From: Calamus simplicifolius
Lineage: Eukaryota; Streptophyta; Magnoliopsida; Arecales; Arecaceae
DNA length: 64,000 nt
Assembly: GCA_900491605.1 (NCBI GenBank)
Contig: UESW01004555.1
Coordinates: 62,001-126,000, forward strand
Reading direction: 5' to 3'
Position numbers and translations under genes: made by a program. The notes below the pieces were generated by a model that did no database searches, had not been told where the DNA came from, and saw only the letters and a program-made list of their open reading frames with translations. Shown piece by piece: positions 31,066 through 44,400 of the stretch (the first letter of the stretch is position 1; each line of letters starts with the position of its first letter).

Positions 31066-32690
31066 ATCAGTTCAAGACCCATAACACCCTAGTTCAATAC
31101 CCACGATACCCCCAGTTCAAGACACATGACACCCTAGTTCAAGACCCACGACACCCCCAGTTAAAGACCCATGACACCCTAGTTCAAGACCCACGACACT
31201 CTAGTTCAAGACCCATGACACCCTAGTTCAATACCCACGACACCCCCAGTTCAAGACACATGACACCCTAGTTCAAGACCCACGACACCCCCAGTTCAAG
31301 ACCCACGACACCCTTAGTTCAAGACCCACGACACCCTAAGTTCAAGACCCACGACACCCTAGTTCATAACCCATGACACCCCCAGTTCAAGACCCATGAC
31401 ACCCTAGTTCAATACCCACGACACCCCCAGTTCAAGACACATGACACCCTAGTTCAAGACCACGACACCCCCAGTTAAAGACCCATGACACCCTAGTTCA
31501 AGACCCACGACACCCTAGTTCAAGACCCATGACACCCTAGTTCAATACCCACGACACCCCCAGTTCAAGACACATGACACCCTAGTTCAAGACCCACGAC
31601 ACCCCCAGTTAAAGACCCATGACACCCTAGTTCAAGACCCACGACACCCTTGGTTCAAGACCCACGACACCCCAGTTCAAGACCCACGACACCCCTAGTT
31701 CAAGACCCACGACACCCAAGTTCAAGACCCACGACACCCCTAGTTCAAGACCCATGACACCCCCAGTTAAAGACCCATGACACCCTAGTTCAAGACCCAC
31801 GACACCCTTAGTTCAAGACCACGACACCCTAGTTCATAACCCATGACACCCCCAGTTCAAGACCCATGACACCCTAGTTCAATACCCACGACACCCCCAG
31901 TTCAAGACACATGACACCCTAGTTCAAGACCCACGACACCCCCAGTTCAAGACCCACGACACCCTAGTTCAAGACCCACGACACCCTTAGTTCAAGACCC
32001 ACGACACCTTAGTTCATAACCCATGACACCCCCAGTTCAAGACCCATGACACCCTAGTTCAATACCCACGACACCCCCAGTTCAAGACACATGACACCCT
32101 AGTTCAAGACCCACGACACCCCCAGTTAAAGACCCATGACACCCTAGTTCAAGACCCACGACACCCTAGTTCAAGACCCATGACACCCTAGTTCAATACC
32201 CACGACACCCCCAGTTCAAGACACATGACACCCTAGTTCAAGACCCACGACACCCTAGTTCAAGACCCATGACACCCTAGTTCAATACCCACGACACCCC
32301 CAGTTCAAGACACATGACACCCTAGTTCAAGACCCACGACACCCCCAGTTAAAGACCCATGACACCCTAGTTCAAGACCCACGACATCCTAGTTCAAGAC
32401 CCACGACACCCTTAGTTCAAGACCCACGACACCCCTAGTTCAAGACCCACGACACCCAAGTTCAAGACCCACGACACCCCTAGTTCAAGACCCATGACAC
32501 CCCCAGTTAAAGACCCATGACACCCTAGTTCAAGACCCACGACACCCTAGTTCAAGACCCACGACACCCTAGTTCAAGACCCATGACACCCCCAGTTCAA
32601 GACCCATGACACCCTAGTTCAATACCCACGACACCCCCAGTTCAAGACACACGACACCCCAGTTCAAGACACACGACACCCTAGTTCAAG
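31066..32690 (+). repeat. ~22-bp tandem array, left arm
   Basis: Monomers of the form CCCTAGTTCAAGACCCACGA + CA, with recurring variants: ATAC for AGAC, TTAAAG for TTCAAG, ACACATGA for ACCCATGA, and CCCCCAG for CCCTAG. Variant types recur in a similar order, implying higher-order units; the AATACCC variant is often spaced about 135-180 bp. The 87-codon frame at 30963-31226 is an artefact. Confidence 0.92.
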
Positions 32691-32692
32691 AC

Positions 32693-34035
32693 TGGGGGTG
32701 TCGTGGGTATTGAACTAGGGTGTCATGGGTCTTGAACTAGGGTGTCGTGGGTCTTGAACTAGGGTGTCGTGGGTCTTGAACTAGGGTGTCATGGGTCTTT
32801 AACTGGGGGTGTCGTGGGTCTTGAACTAGGGTGTCATGTGTCTTGAACTGGGGGTGTCGTGGGTATTGAACTAGGGTGTCATGGGTCTTGAACTAGGGGT
32901 GTCATGGGTTATGAACTAGGGTGTCGTGGGTCTTGAACTAAGGGTGTCGTGGGTCTTGAACTAGGGTGTCATGGGTCTTTAACTGGGGGTGTCATGGGTC
33001 TTGAACTAGGGGTGTCGTGGGTCTTGAACTTGGGTGTCGTGGTCTTGAACTAGGGGTGTCGTGGGTCTTGAACTGGGGTGTCGTGGGTCTTGAACTAAGG
33101 GTGTCGTGGGTCTTGAACTAGGGTGTCGTGGGTCTTGAACTAGGGTGTCATGGGTCTTTAACTGGGGGTGTCGTGGGTCTTGAACTAGGGTGTCATGTGT
33201 CTTGAACTGGGGGTGTCGTGGGTATTGAACTAGGGTGTCATGGGTCTTGAACTAGGGTGTCGTGGGTCTTGAACTAGGGTGTCATGGGTCTTTAACTGGG
33301 GGTGTCGTGGGTCTTGAACTAGGGTGTCATGTGTCTTGAACTGGGGTGTCGTGGGTATTGAACTAGGGTGTCATGGGTCTTGAACTGGGGGTGTCATGGG
33401 TTATGAACTAGGGTGTCGTGGGTCTTGAACTAAGGGTGTCATGGGTCTTGAACTAGGGTGTCATGGGTCTTTAACTGGGGGTGTCGTGGGTCTTGAACTA
33501 GGGTGTCATGTGTCTTGAACTGGGGGTGTCGTGGGTATTGAACTAGGGTGTCATGGGTCTTGAACTAGGGTGTCGTGGGTCTTGAACTAGGGTGTCATGG
33601 GTCTTTAACTGGGGGTGTCGTGGGTCTTGAACTAGGGTGTCATGTGTCTTGAACTGGGGGTGTCGTGGGTATTGAACTAGGGTGTCATGGGTCTTGAACT
33701 GGGGGTGTCATGGGTTATGAACTAGGGTGTCGTGGGTCTTGAACTAGGGTGTCGTGGGTCTTGAACTAGGGTGTCATGGGTCTTTAACTGGGGGTGTCGT
33801 GGGTCTTGAACTAGGGTGTCATGTGTCTTGAACTGGGGGTGTCGTGGGTATTGAACTAGGGTGTCATGGGTCTTGAACTAGGGTGTCGTGGGTCTTGAAC
33901 TAGGGTGTCATGGGTCTTTAACTGGGGTGTCGTGGGTCTTGAACTAGGGTGTCATGTGTCTTGAACTGAGGGTGTCGTGGGTATTGAACTAGGGTGTCAT
34001 GGGTCTTGAACTGGGGTGTCGTGGGTCTTGAACTG
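32693..34035 (-). repeat. ~22-bp tandem array, right arm (inverted)
   Basis: The same monomer in reverse complement, AACTAGGGTGTCGTGGGTCT + TG, with the same variant set. The switch of orientation at ~32692 is abrupt with no spacer, so the DNA can form an essentially loopless hairpin. Confidence 0.92.
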
Positions 34036-34377
34036 ATGCTTTGTCTTAAAGTTTTGAACTAGGATATCGTCTGGTAGAGCTTTGCCACTCCTTCGGATAC
34101 TCTTCTTCCAGACCAGAACCTTACGATTTTTTATCAGCAAAATCCAAATAAGATGGCGGGTTGAAGTAGGCTAGAGGGAAAGGGTATTTTCGTCTTCATA
34201 CCAATGGTGAAAAGGCTGAACGACTTTTAATGGATGTACGATTAAAAAGTAACATTATCTCTCTGCTATTCTGTCACATCATGTCAGGCCACATGGAATC
34301 CATGTGGACCAATAGGAAGGAGCTGTGCAGGCCACGTAGGCCTTGCTGCACCGGAGGCGGTGTACAAAGTGTTTTCC

Positions 34378-34386
34378 CAAAAAGAA
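34378..34386. repeat. 9-bp target-site duplication (right), CAAAAAGAA
   Basis: Perfect match to 30717-30725. Confidence 0.85.
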
Positions 34387-34436
34387 CTGTGGAGGAAAAA
34401 ATTTGGCTCCATCGTCTACGGAAAAGTCCGGAGCAA

Positions 34437-35263
34437 GAAAAGACTTTGTAGACAGCATCCAATGTAACAAATTTTACATGAACTATATCATTCTTTTTAT
34501 CAATAGATACTTATTAAAAAATATTAAAATAATTTTATAATATTTAGAAAAAAAAATTAAGATATGCCAGTTTTAAACTTAATAGTCATAAAGTTAAGAT
34601 ACCCGTTTAGAAAGCAAAAAAGATTATGATACCCAGTTTTAAACTTACGATATCGTAGTTATAAAATTAAGATACCCGTTCAGAAAGTAAAAAAAAATTA
34701 CGATACCCTAGTTTTAAACTTACCACATCCTAGTTTTAAACTTAAGACACACGTTCAGAAGAGGTATTTATACACAAATTTCAAAAAAAAAATGTATCTG
34801 ACGTGCATTAATATCCTTTCAGCTTTTTTTTGAAATTTGTGTATAGACACGTTTTCTGAACGGGTGTCGTAAGTTTAAAACTAGGGTATCGTAAGTTTAA
34901 AACTGGGGTTTCGTAATTTTTTTGCTTTCTGAATAGGTGTTGCAAGTCTAAAAAGTAAGTTAAAAATGAGGTGTTATCTTAAATTTTGATGTAATGTGCA
35001 TTAATACCCTTTTAGTTTTTTTTTTAAATTTATGTATAGACATATTTTCTGAATGGGTATCGCAATTTTATAGCTATGATGTTCTAAGTTTATACTTGGG
35101 TGTCATAATTTTTTTTTACTTTTCGAATGGGTGTCTTAAATTTAAAACTAAAATATCATAATTTTTTTTAGAATATCATAAAAATATTTTAATATTTTTT
35201 AATAAATATTATAGGTATATGAATCAATAAAAAGGACTGATATGCGATGTATGAAGTCTTTTC
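34437..35263. mobile_element. Second foldback MULE (827 bp) with related ~22-bp repeats
   Basis: Ends GAAAAGACTTTGTAGACAGC and, at the right, a reverse-complement GAAAAGACTTCATACATCGC. Flanks CCGGAGCAA (34428-34436) and CCGGGGCAA (35264-35272) form a 9-bp duplication with one mismatch. The core is a decayed inverted array of GTTTTAAACTTACGATACCC-type units, facing AAAACTAGGGTATCGTAAGT on the other arm, around a centre near 34800-34830. Both TIR and repeat resemble the larger element 59 bp away, so they belong to one family. This copy looks older. Confidence 0.78.
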
Positions 35264-35446
35264 CCGGGGCAAAGGGCCAGAATTTAGCATGCGCCGCAAA
35301 CGTGAGACGGCCCAGGTTTATCGAGCCTGAAGCGAATTGTGAACCGCAAAGCCGAGCCCGCGACTTCATGGATTGGAGCTTAATAAGGGGGGGAAGAGGA
35401 TGACGAGTCTAGAAACGAACCGCCTCTTGGGCGTTGTGGCGGCAGA

Positions 35447-38400
35447 ATGGGGCACGTGGGAGCGGTCTCGGCCTCACCTTTCTCTCTTCCTTGCTCTCGC
35501 CGCTTCTCTCTCGCGAAACCTAGGCACGGGCGTGCTGTTTCCTTTTCAACCAGTGAGTACCTCGCTCTCTCTATCTAGCTGTTGATAAAATAATCTCAAT
35601 AATGCGAGTATCTATCGCTCTATCGGACAAGCAAAGGCAAATGCATCTTAAAATTGCCCCGAATACATGATTAGTTCTCCGTTCCCTCGATGGCTAGTTC
35701 TATGAGTTTTATCATCCATTATCTTTGTTGTCCCGTGTAACTGTTACTGAACGCTTCTTGCTAATTCGGTCCGTTGGTCTATTTCATCTCATAAATAAGT
35801 TTAAATTTTATGTTAAATCAAGCGGTGGAGTACCACGAAGTTAATCTCAAGGTTCTTGTTCACGTGCAATCAAAGGCGATGACCTTTTTTCCTTGCAATT
35901 CTCGTAATATTCACAATTTCAATCTATGTTTAGGTATCCTTTGTCTCTTTAAACTTCACAAAGTTTGCCCTTTCTTGTGGCGGGACTAACTCTATCAATT
36001 ATTTTCTCGATACAACTTCTAAGTTTTCTTGAATGTCCTCATTTTGTCAATATCTCTTTTCCTAGTATTCCTATGTGTCAAGCTTAACGTTGTTTTAATT
36101 TTGTAAGTTAATGTTACGTCTGCGGCCCTCATTATTTTCTGCTTCAAACTGTACATCATATCTAGCCATGGCTGCTGGCTTGTAATGCTTATTAAAATCC
36201 ATCTCACAACATTTCCCCTCATATGTATCCGCTTCATCTACCCTTTTTTGATTTTATAGGATGCTTCTGTGACGTATTTGAAAATAATAATAATATAAAC
36301 ATCATCATCATCCATATCTCTTGGTGCTATTAGCATGGTATTGGCCTTGTTTTTGCTTATGTTGATTGAATATATTGTTATCTTTATGCAACAGCTTTGT
36401 TTCCATGATTCCTATACGGAAAACACCTTTATCTGCATCATATTTGATACGGTCTCCTCTGAGCGGGGTCATAACATCCTGCGTAATTTTCAGAATCAAT
36501 GATGTGATAGCTCATTTTCGGAATGTTAAAATTTCTATCTTCGCCCTTGGCTACGGCCTCCATCGTCGGCCCCAGCCTCCGGCCCCGATCCTTGGCTCCG
36601 ACCTTTGGCTTCGGTCTTCAGCGTCGGCTCCAGCCTCCAGCTCCGACCTTTGGCTCCGGCCTCCAGTTGGCTCCGGCCTTTGGCTTCGGCCTCCAGCGTC
36701 GGTTCCGGCCTTCGGCTCCGGCCTTCGGCTCCAGCCTTGGCTCCGGACTCCAGCGTCGGCTCCGACCTTTGGCTCCGACCTCCAGCGTCGGCTCCGACCT
36801 CCGGCTCCGGCCTTTGGCTACGGCGTCGGCTCCAGCCTCCGGCTTCAGCCTTTGGCTACGGCCTTCAGCATCGGCTCCAGGCTCCGGCTCCGGCCTTTGG
36901 CTCCGGCCTCCAGCGTCGGCTCCAGCCTCCGGCTCTGGCCGTTGGCTCCGGCCTCCAGCGTCGGCTCCGGCCTACGGCTCTGGTCTCTAGCTCCGGCTCT
37001 AACTAACTTGGTGCCTTGTTTTTCAAAGTACACTGAAACCCACTTCAGGTAACGGATCCCGAGATTCGAGACATCCGTTACCGTGTATTTCGCTCGCTGA
37101 AATCACGAGCAGGTACTAGTGCGCCTCGCGGTTATCGGCATACACGGCACCCATTCAGCAACGGCTCATTGACTTACCGTTCGGGGGACCTCATCCCAGC
37201 GAAGGAGATTGGATGGTTCTAAGAAGGAGAGGTAAACGTGACCCCCAGAGAGGTATAAGAAGAGGACCCCAGCTCAAGGCAGGGGGACTGGCTTCTCTTT
37301 TCAAGCTTTATTCATAAACATTCCTGTTATGCAACCCACTGACTTGGGCGTCGGAGGGTCCCCGCTGGAATCACCGGTTCAAAACTTTTTGCAGGCTCTC
37401 GAAGGAAGATGGAAGACGATGACCCCTCTGCATTCTCGAAGGCCCCTGAAGATCTCAATTCACCCGACGTCCGTCGCAAGTAATTTGGCATCAACAGATT
37501 GGCATGCCAGGGCACCGCACACACGTGGAGGGCGAAAGTTCTCCATGTGACCCCATTGATTCTGCAAGGAAGATGATGGTGACAACGCAAGCCCAGGAAG
37601 CTTCTACCAGTTAGGCCGCGAAATGCCTTCCGCAAGCCAAGCAATCGGAGGCCAACCTCCATGTTCCGCCCCCTGTACAGATGAGCCAACCTGACTGGCT
37701 TGAGGTTCTGGCTCATTAAGTACAGGACCTGATGACGGTGGTACGGGGATTGCAGGAACACTGCTTTGCCGCTACACCTCAGCCCCCTCCACTTCGCAAA
37801 AGGGGGCGTGGAACAATTCAATCTCATCAAGACGGGACTCCACTTGAGACCTCCCATCACTCGCCTCCCGAACCTCGTCGCCGGGAGACTTTAAAGCGAC
37901 GGTGGTCTCTCTCCCATCATTCTGATCGTTCCCATCGACGGTTGGGTGAGAAGGAGCCAAGACGGGTGCACTCCTTGCACCGAAGGTCTTCACCGGCTTC
38001 ATCCTCTGACTTCTCTCAAGACGATACCAATAGGAAGACCACCCGTCGGGCCGAACAACGGCTTGATGAGTATCATCAACGGTTGGAGGAGCTTAGTCAC
38101 CGGATCGCCAACCTTCACGGGACGGACTACGATCACCGTCCCCCACTCTCCCGATGCATCATGGAGGAATCGGTCTCGCCCCATTTTCGCCTCCCCCAGT
38201 TGGATCCATATGACGGCACGACGGACCCTTTGGATCACCTGAAGAGCTACAAGGTTCTCATGCAGGTCCAGGGAGCGACGGACTCCCTCCTATGCATCGC
38301 CTTTCCTGCCATCCTTCGTAAGGCGGCACAAGCATGGTATTCTCGCCTGCCACCGCGCAACATCAATTCCTTCCGGCAGCTCGAGCGATCGTTTCTGGCC

Positions 38401-41400
38401 CACTTTGACGCGTGCCAGAAGATCCACGAGTGGCTGATAGCTTATTCGCTGTTCAGCAAAGGAGTGGTGAGACCCTAAGGACTTCGTTGCTCGGCTCAAG
38501 GAGGCGGCGTTGGAGGTGTATAATTTGGATGATTCTGTAGCCACTTTGGTATTAAAGCGAGGACTTCGTCCTTCTAGGTTCACCTATTCCCTGGATAAGA
38601 AGCCTCAAGCTCTTACGCCGAGCTTCTAAGCCGGGCGCAGAAGTATATTCGCGTCGACGAAGCGGACTCTTCCAGGAGGGAAGTTGATAAGAGCTCCAGC
38701 AAGAAACCGACATCCATGGAGCCTACAGGAGCACGGTCCCGGAAGCCTGAGCTTCCCCACCGCTCAGACCACCGGCCCCAGACGCTCGTTTCCAAGGAGT
38801 AGTTCACCCTCCTCTTGGCCCCGATATCTCACATTTTACTAGAAATAGAGGAGGAGCCCTATTTTTGACGTCCACCTCCCATGAAGTCAGGGGCCCCTCG
38901 TAGCAAGGAGCTTTACTGTTGGTACCACCGTGACTACGGTCATGATACTGAGGACTGCCGCCACTTGAAGAAGGCCATTGAAGAGCTTGTCTAGCAGGGT
39001 CACTTGGGCAAGTTCGTTCGAAGGGGAAACCTTCCGCTCTGGGTTCATCGGCACCTTCGGCACCTCCGACAGATGTCGACAATGCCCCTACGGAAAAAAC
39101 CATAGCTATGATTTCCTGGGGAGCATGTGGCAGCTCGAAAAGACAGCAAGAGGGGGTAGACTATAATTCCTTTCTTTGGAAAGGATTTAGAAGGGATAAT
39201 TAATAAGCATGACGACAGCATCGTCGTGTCCATGACCATAGCCAAACACCCTGTAAAAAGAATATTAGTTGATAGTGGAAGTTCGGTGGGTGTTTTGAGC
39301 TACGAGGCCTTTGTTCGAATGAACCTGTCAAATTCTTCCCTTCGACCCGTCACCACGCCTTTAATGGGTTTTACTGGGGACTCAGTAAGTGTTGAAGGAG
39401 AGATCGCCCTTCCTATCACGGCAAGGACTCCTCCGCATCAAAGTACGGTAATCATAAATTTTCTGGTGGTCCGGGTCCCATTGGCTTATAACGCTATCTT
39501 AGGGAGGCCGGGCTTGAATTTGCTGGATGCCGTCATCTCCACCAAGAGATTGTTGGTAAGGTTCCCCACCGACGGAGTCGAAGAAATGAAGGGAGAGCAA
39601 AGCCCGCCACCGCTTTGCTGCCACTTATCTCCAGTCCACTGGAGGCCGCGTCGGTGAAAACCTTTGAGCCGCTTGACCCCTGAGAGTTAGGAAGGAGGGG
39701 AGAGCCAGGCGAGCACCTCCTGACCCTTCCCTTGGGGGAGGACCCGACAAGGACCATCCAGGTTGGAGCACTGCTTTCGGGAGAGGCGCGCGATCGATTC
39801 CTCACCTTCCTGCGTGCCAATGCTGACATCTTTGCATGGTTGTCATCAGACATGTCAGGCGTCCTTGAGAAGGTGTTCACCCATCGACTCAACCTTAGGC
39901 CAGAGTGCCGGCCAGTCCGACAGAAGAAAAGGAGCTTGGCTCCGGACCGATAGAGAGCTATCGATGAGGAAGTTCGTAAACTGGTGGCTGCGGGCCACAT
40001 TCGGGAGGTTCATTACCCCGAATGGTTAGCCAATGTGGTGATGGTCCGTAAGATTAATGGAAGCTAGAGGATGTGCGTAGACTTCATCGACCTCAACAAA
40101 GCATGCCCCAAGGACAGTTTTCCTTTGCCTCGGATTGATCAACTGGTGGACGCCACATCCGGCCATGAGACCCTTAGTTTCATGGATGCCTTCTTCGGGT
40201 ACAACCAAATCAGGATGAACCCGATGGATGAAGAAGCTACCTCCTTCATAACGGAGAAGGGGTTGTACTGCTACAAGGTAATGCCATTCGGGCTAAAAAA
40301 CGCGAGGGCCACTTACCAAAGGCTAATGAATAAAGTCTTAGAAGACCAGATAGGATGCAACATGGAGGTGTATGTGGACGACATGCTGACGAAAAGTGTC
40401 CACGTCACCAGCCATATCGCTGACCTAACGGAAACCTTCGACAACCTTCGTCGATACTAGATGAGGCTGAACCCACACAAATGTGCTTTTGGTGTAACAG
40501 CCGGAAAGTTCTTGGGTTTCATGGTAACCCGGCGAGGAATCGAAGCAAATCTTGATAAAGTTCAAGCTATTTTGGACATGAGGTCTCCCACCAATAAGAA
40601 GGAAGTGCAGCGCCTGACGGGGAGGGTAGCGGCCTTGAGTTTTCTGTCCAAGTCCGCTGAGAGGTGCCTGCCTTTCTTTAAGGCGCTCCGCAGGGCCAAT
40701 GATTTGAATGGACGAAAGAGTGTCAGAAGGCCTTCGAGGGGTTGAAGGAATTCCTATCCACCCCGCCACTGCTGTCCAAGCCGACGGGTGGAGAAGAGCT
40801 CCTTCTATACCTTGCGGCTTCTCCGAGGCTGTTTGTTCCGTGCTGGTCTGCGTGGACACTAACGACGCGCAAAAGCCGGTGTACTACACAAGCAAGGTGC
40901 TCCATGATGCGGAGACAGGTACTCAAAGGTTGAGAAGATTATCTTCGCATTGATTGTGTCTGCCCAGCGCCTCTAACCATATTTTCAAGCCCATCCGATC
41001 GTAGTGGTCACGGACCAGCCTCTAAAGACGATCCTTGCTTGTCCGGACACTTCGGGCCGATTGGCGAAGTGGGCGCTCAAGCTGGGGGAATTTGATATAT
41101 CTTTCCACCCCCGGTCAGCCATGAAATCAGGTCTGGCAATTTTTTGGTCGAATGTACCTGGGGTGGGGACCAACCCGAAGAGGCCTCTGCAAACCTTCGA
41201 TTCTCGGAATCGGGGATGATGAATGATCCTTCATGTGGATGGGGCATCAAATTCCCAAGGGAGCGGAGCGGGCCTCATCCTGGCCAACTCGGACGGAGTT
41301 GTAACCGAGTGTGCACTCCGCTTCCTCTTTCCAGCCACCAATAATCAGGCAGAATATGAAGCCCTACTCTCTGGGATAAGATTAGCCCGAGAGCTCGGGG

Positions 41401-44400
41401 TGAAAGCGTCTTAGAGCGTTCACTGACTCCCAGTTGGTTGCTGGCCAAATCACAGGGAGTATGAAGCAAGGGATCCCATCATGACCCGCTACTTGAGTAT
41501 GGTGCAGTCGCAAGCTTCTCTCTTAACTTATTTCAATGTTGGCTATATTCTCGAGGAGAAAATGCTAGAGCAGACGCCTTGTCCCATCTTGCCACCTCAG
41601 CAGACGGGATGTTGGGAAGAGCTTATATAGAGCACCTGAAAACCCCGAGTATCGAAGTAACGAGAGAAGCCCTACCAGTCGAGCAGGAGCCTTCCTGGAT
41701 GGATGCTTATATCCAGTACCTAACCGATGGTACCCTCCCTGAAGACCCTGCCGAGGCCAGGCAACTTAAAAGACGGACCCCGAAGTTTTTTATAATGGAA
41801 GGAAAACTCTATCGAAGGTCGTTCTCATACCCAGTTCTCAGGTGCGTTGGCCCTACAGAAGCGGATTATATCATGCGGGAAATACATGAAGGCATATGTG
41901 GAAGTCATCTGGGGGGCAGAGCTCTGGCGTACAAAGCCTTGCGGCAGGGATATTACTGGCTGACAATGAAGGAGGATGCATCCGAGCTTGTCAAGAGGTG
42001 TGATAGTTGCCAGTGCCATGCTAATATCCAACACCAACCGACATCCCAGCTGACCCCCTTGACTGCACCTTGGCCCTTTGCCCAGTGGGGTATGGACATC
42101 CTGGGACCATTCCCTCCAGCCTCTGGACAACGCAAATTCTTGTTAGTAGCCGTCGACCATTTCACCAAGTGGATCGAAGCCGAGGCTCTCGCCAAGATCA
42201 CCGAGGGAAAAGTAAGATCCTTCTTCTGGAAGTCTGTTGTATGCGATTCGGGCTGCCACACACCCTCGTTACTGATAACGGCCGACAGTTTGACAATGCG
42301 GCCTTCCGAGAATTCTGCACTGGGCTGGGCATTCGTCAACGATTCACCTCTGTGGCATCCCCAGACCAATGGTGCAGCCGAAGTGACCAATCGCATTATC
42401 CTCCAAGGACTCAGGGCCCGCCTAGATGGCTGTAAAGGACATTGGGTGGAAGAGCTTTCCCAGTGTATTGTGGGCCTACCACACGACGCCACGAGCCCCC
42501 ACTGGGGAAACCCCTTTCAGCCTGGTTTTTGGGACCGAGGCCGTCATTCCGGTGGAGGTAGGTGTCCCTAGTCCCCGGACAGAGTTATACCACGAAGAGA
42601 GCAACCCAAGTCAGCTGCGGGCCGATCTGGACCTAGTGGAAGAATTGCGAGATCAAGCGCGACTCCGCATGGCGGCTTTCCGTCAGCAGCGGCCAGATAC
42701 TACAATGCTCGAGTACGGTCCAAGACATTCCGCCTTGGAGACCTCGTCCTGCGACGAGCTGAAATATCAAAGCCAACGGAAGGAGGCAAGTTAGCACCAA
42801 AATGGGAGGGACCATATCGTGTCACGGAAGTGCTTCATCATGGGGCATACAAAGTTGAGGGGCTAGACGGAAACCTCTCCCCCGCACTTGGAACGCAGAC
42901 AATCTGCGACGGTATTATCAGTAATGTGCTAAGCTCCATCAATTCGAACTTGCTTGCTAAAGGTTTATCCAAAGTATTCTCATTGCTTCATTTTCGAGTG
43001 ATCATACTTCACTTAAAGCCCGGCTCTGCGTCGGCACTAAAGCCCGGCTCCGCGTCGGCACCTAAAGCCCGGCTCCGCGCCGGCACCTAAAGCCCGGCTC
43101 CGCGTCGGCACTTAAAGCCCGGCTCCGCGTCGGCACTAAAGCCCGGCTCCGCGGCACGGCTCCGCGCACCTAAAACCCAGCTCCGCGCCGGCATCTAAGC
43201 TCGACTCGCGTCGGCACCTGAGCACGGCTCCGCGTCGGCACTTAAAGTCCGGCTCCGCATCGGAACTCAATGCTCGGCTCCGCGTCGGCGTAATATTCAA
43301 CCTCGTGTTGGCCTTTAACGACTTTACGTCGGCACAGACGTAGTCCTACACTACGTATTGTTCTGACCGTGTCTGCAACTAAGACTGATCCTGCATCAGT
43401 TCTCTAATCGATTTTCTAATGTCCCTCAAAAAGAAATCGTGTTATAATTTTTCGGCCATATGTTTTGGTTCGCGCCAATTCACACACTAGTAGACCCAAT
43501 TATGATCCAAGATACAAGCGTTACGGATCAAAAGATTCATTAATAGCCAAAATTTACAAAATCGCCGATTTAAATCGGACTTGAAGCATTACAATCAAAG
43601 TGAAAGAGACTAAGGATCACTTGGAGCTAAGTTATCTTCGGGGACTTCATCTGGCTCCAGCCCCTCAATCCCCTCGAGACCGTAGAGTTTTTGGATCTTT
43701 TCCTTGCAGTCCTGGAAGCCGCCCTCGTATGCAAACGCCGTCGATTCGGCCAATTCTCTACTAAAGGCGCTAGACTTCCTGAAGTTCTCTACGGCCTCTG
43801 TGTCTCTCTTCTCCGCCTCGGAGGCTCTCTGCTCAGCTTCCGCAACCTTCTCCTCGGCCTTCGTAGCCTTTCTCTCGGCCTCGGCGGCCTTCTTCTCAAC
43901 TTCGATCACCGCCATCTTCAAATCGGCGATCTTGGTATCGGACTGATGGGCATCTCCTCTGCGTTCTCGGCCCTCTCTTCAGCCACCCCTATTTCAATGG
44001 TGGCGAGTGTAATTTGTTCTTCAACATATACACTTCCGACTCCGCCCCCCCAATTTCTTCTCCGCTATCCTTTGTTTTTCTTCGGCCACTTGAGCATTAT
44101 CTAGCTCATTGGCCGCCTGGCGTTGGGCGATTTCCAATGCCTCTTCTGCTTTCTCGGCTCTTAGCCGGAGGGCTTCGGCTTCGCCTTAAGCACCCGAGCA
44201 GTCTCTGCTCGGGTGTCCTCCAAAGCCATTTCGGCCCTCTCTGCCTAGCCCTGAGTGCTCGCATCTCCTCCAGCGATTGATCGAGAGCAGCATCGCCAGG
44301 GCCCAAATGTCCCTCATAGCAATCATCGAATTCAACGCCTGGATAAAGTGTCTAGATTAGATAAAGAAAACAGTCTAAAAAAATGATGAAACAGGTTGAT

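Larger units (their letters stand above)
30726..34377. mobile_element. Giant foldback MULE (3.65 kb) with opposed tandem arrays
   Basis: Begins GGAAAACACTTTGTACACCG and ends with its complement up to a two-base overhang. The 350-bp outer arms (30726-31075 and 34030-34377) are near-perfect inverted copies. Inside are ~1.6 kb of a ~22-bp repeat in one orientation (31066-32690) and ~1.35 kb in the opposite orientation (32693-34035), so the entire element is one large palindrome. The perfect 9-bp duplication CAAAAAGAA identifies it as a Mutator-like insertion. No transposase gene is present, so it must be moved by another element. It lies 172 bp upstream of the PPR start codon. Confidence 0.88.

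Noticed and set aside
31066..34035. CRISPR-like array
   Set aside because: Units are contiguous near-identical ~22-bp tandem repeats with no unique spacers, in a plant genome, inverted about a centre.
35373..35585. 70-codon frame covering FN3K exon 1
   Set aside because: It is in the wrong phase to join exon 2; the frame from ATG 35447 joins in phase and gives a transit-peptide-like leader.
36366..37006. Ala/Pro/Ser/Leu-rich frames in the Tat LTR (up to 228 codons), also at 46461-47036
   Set aside because: Translations of the GGCTCCGGCC minisatellite, open in three frames.
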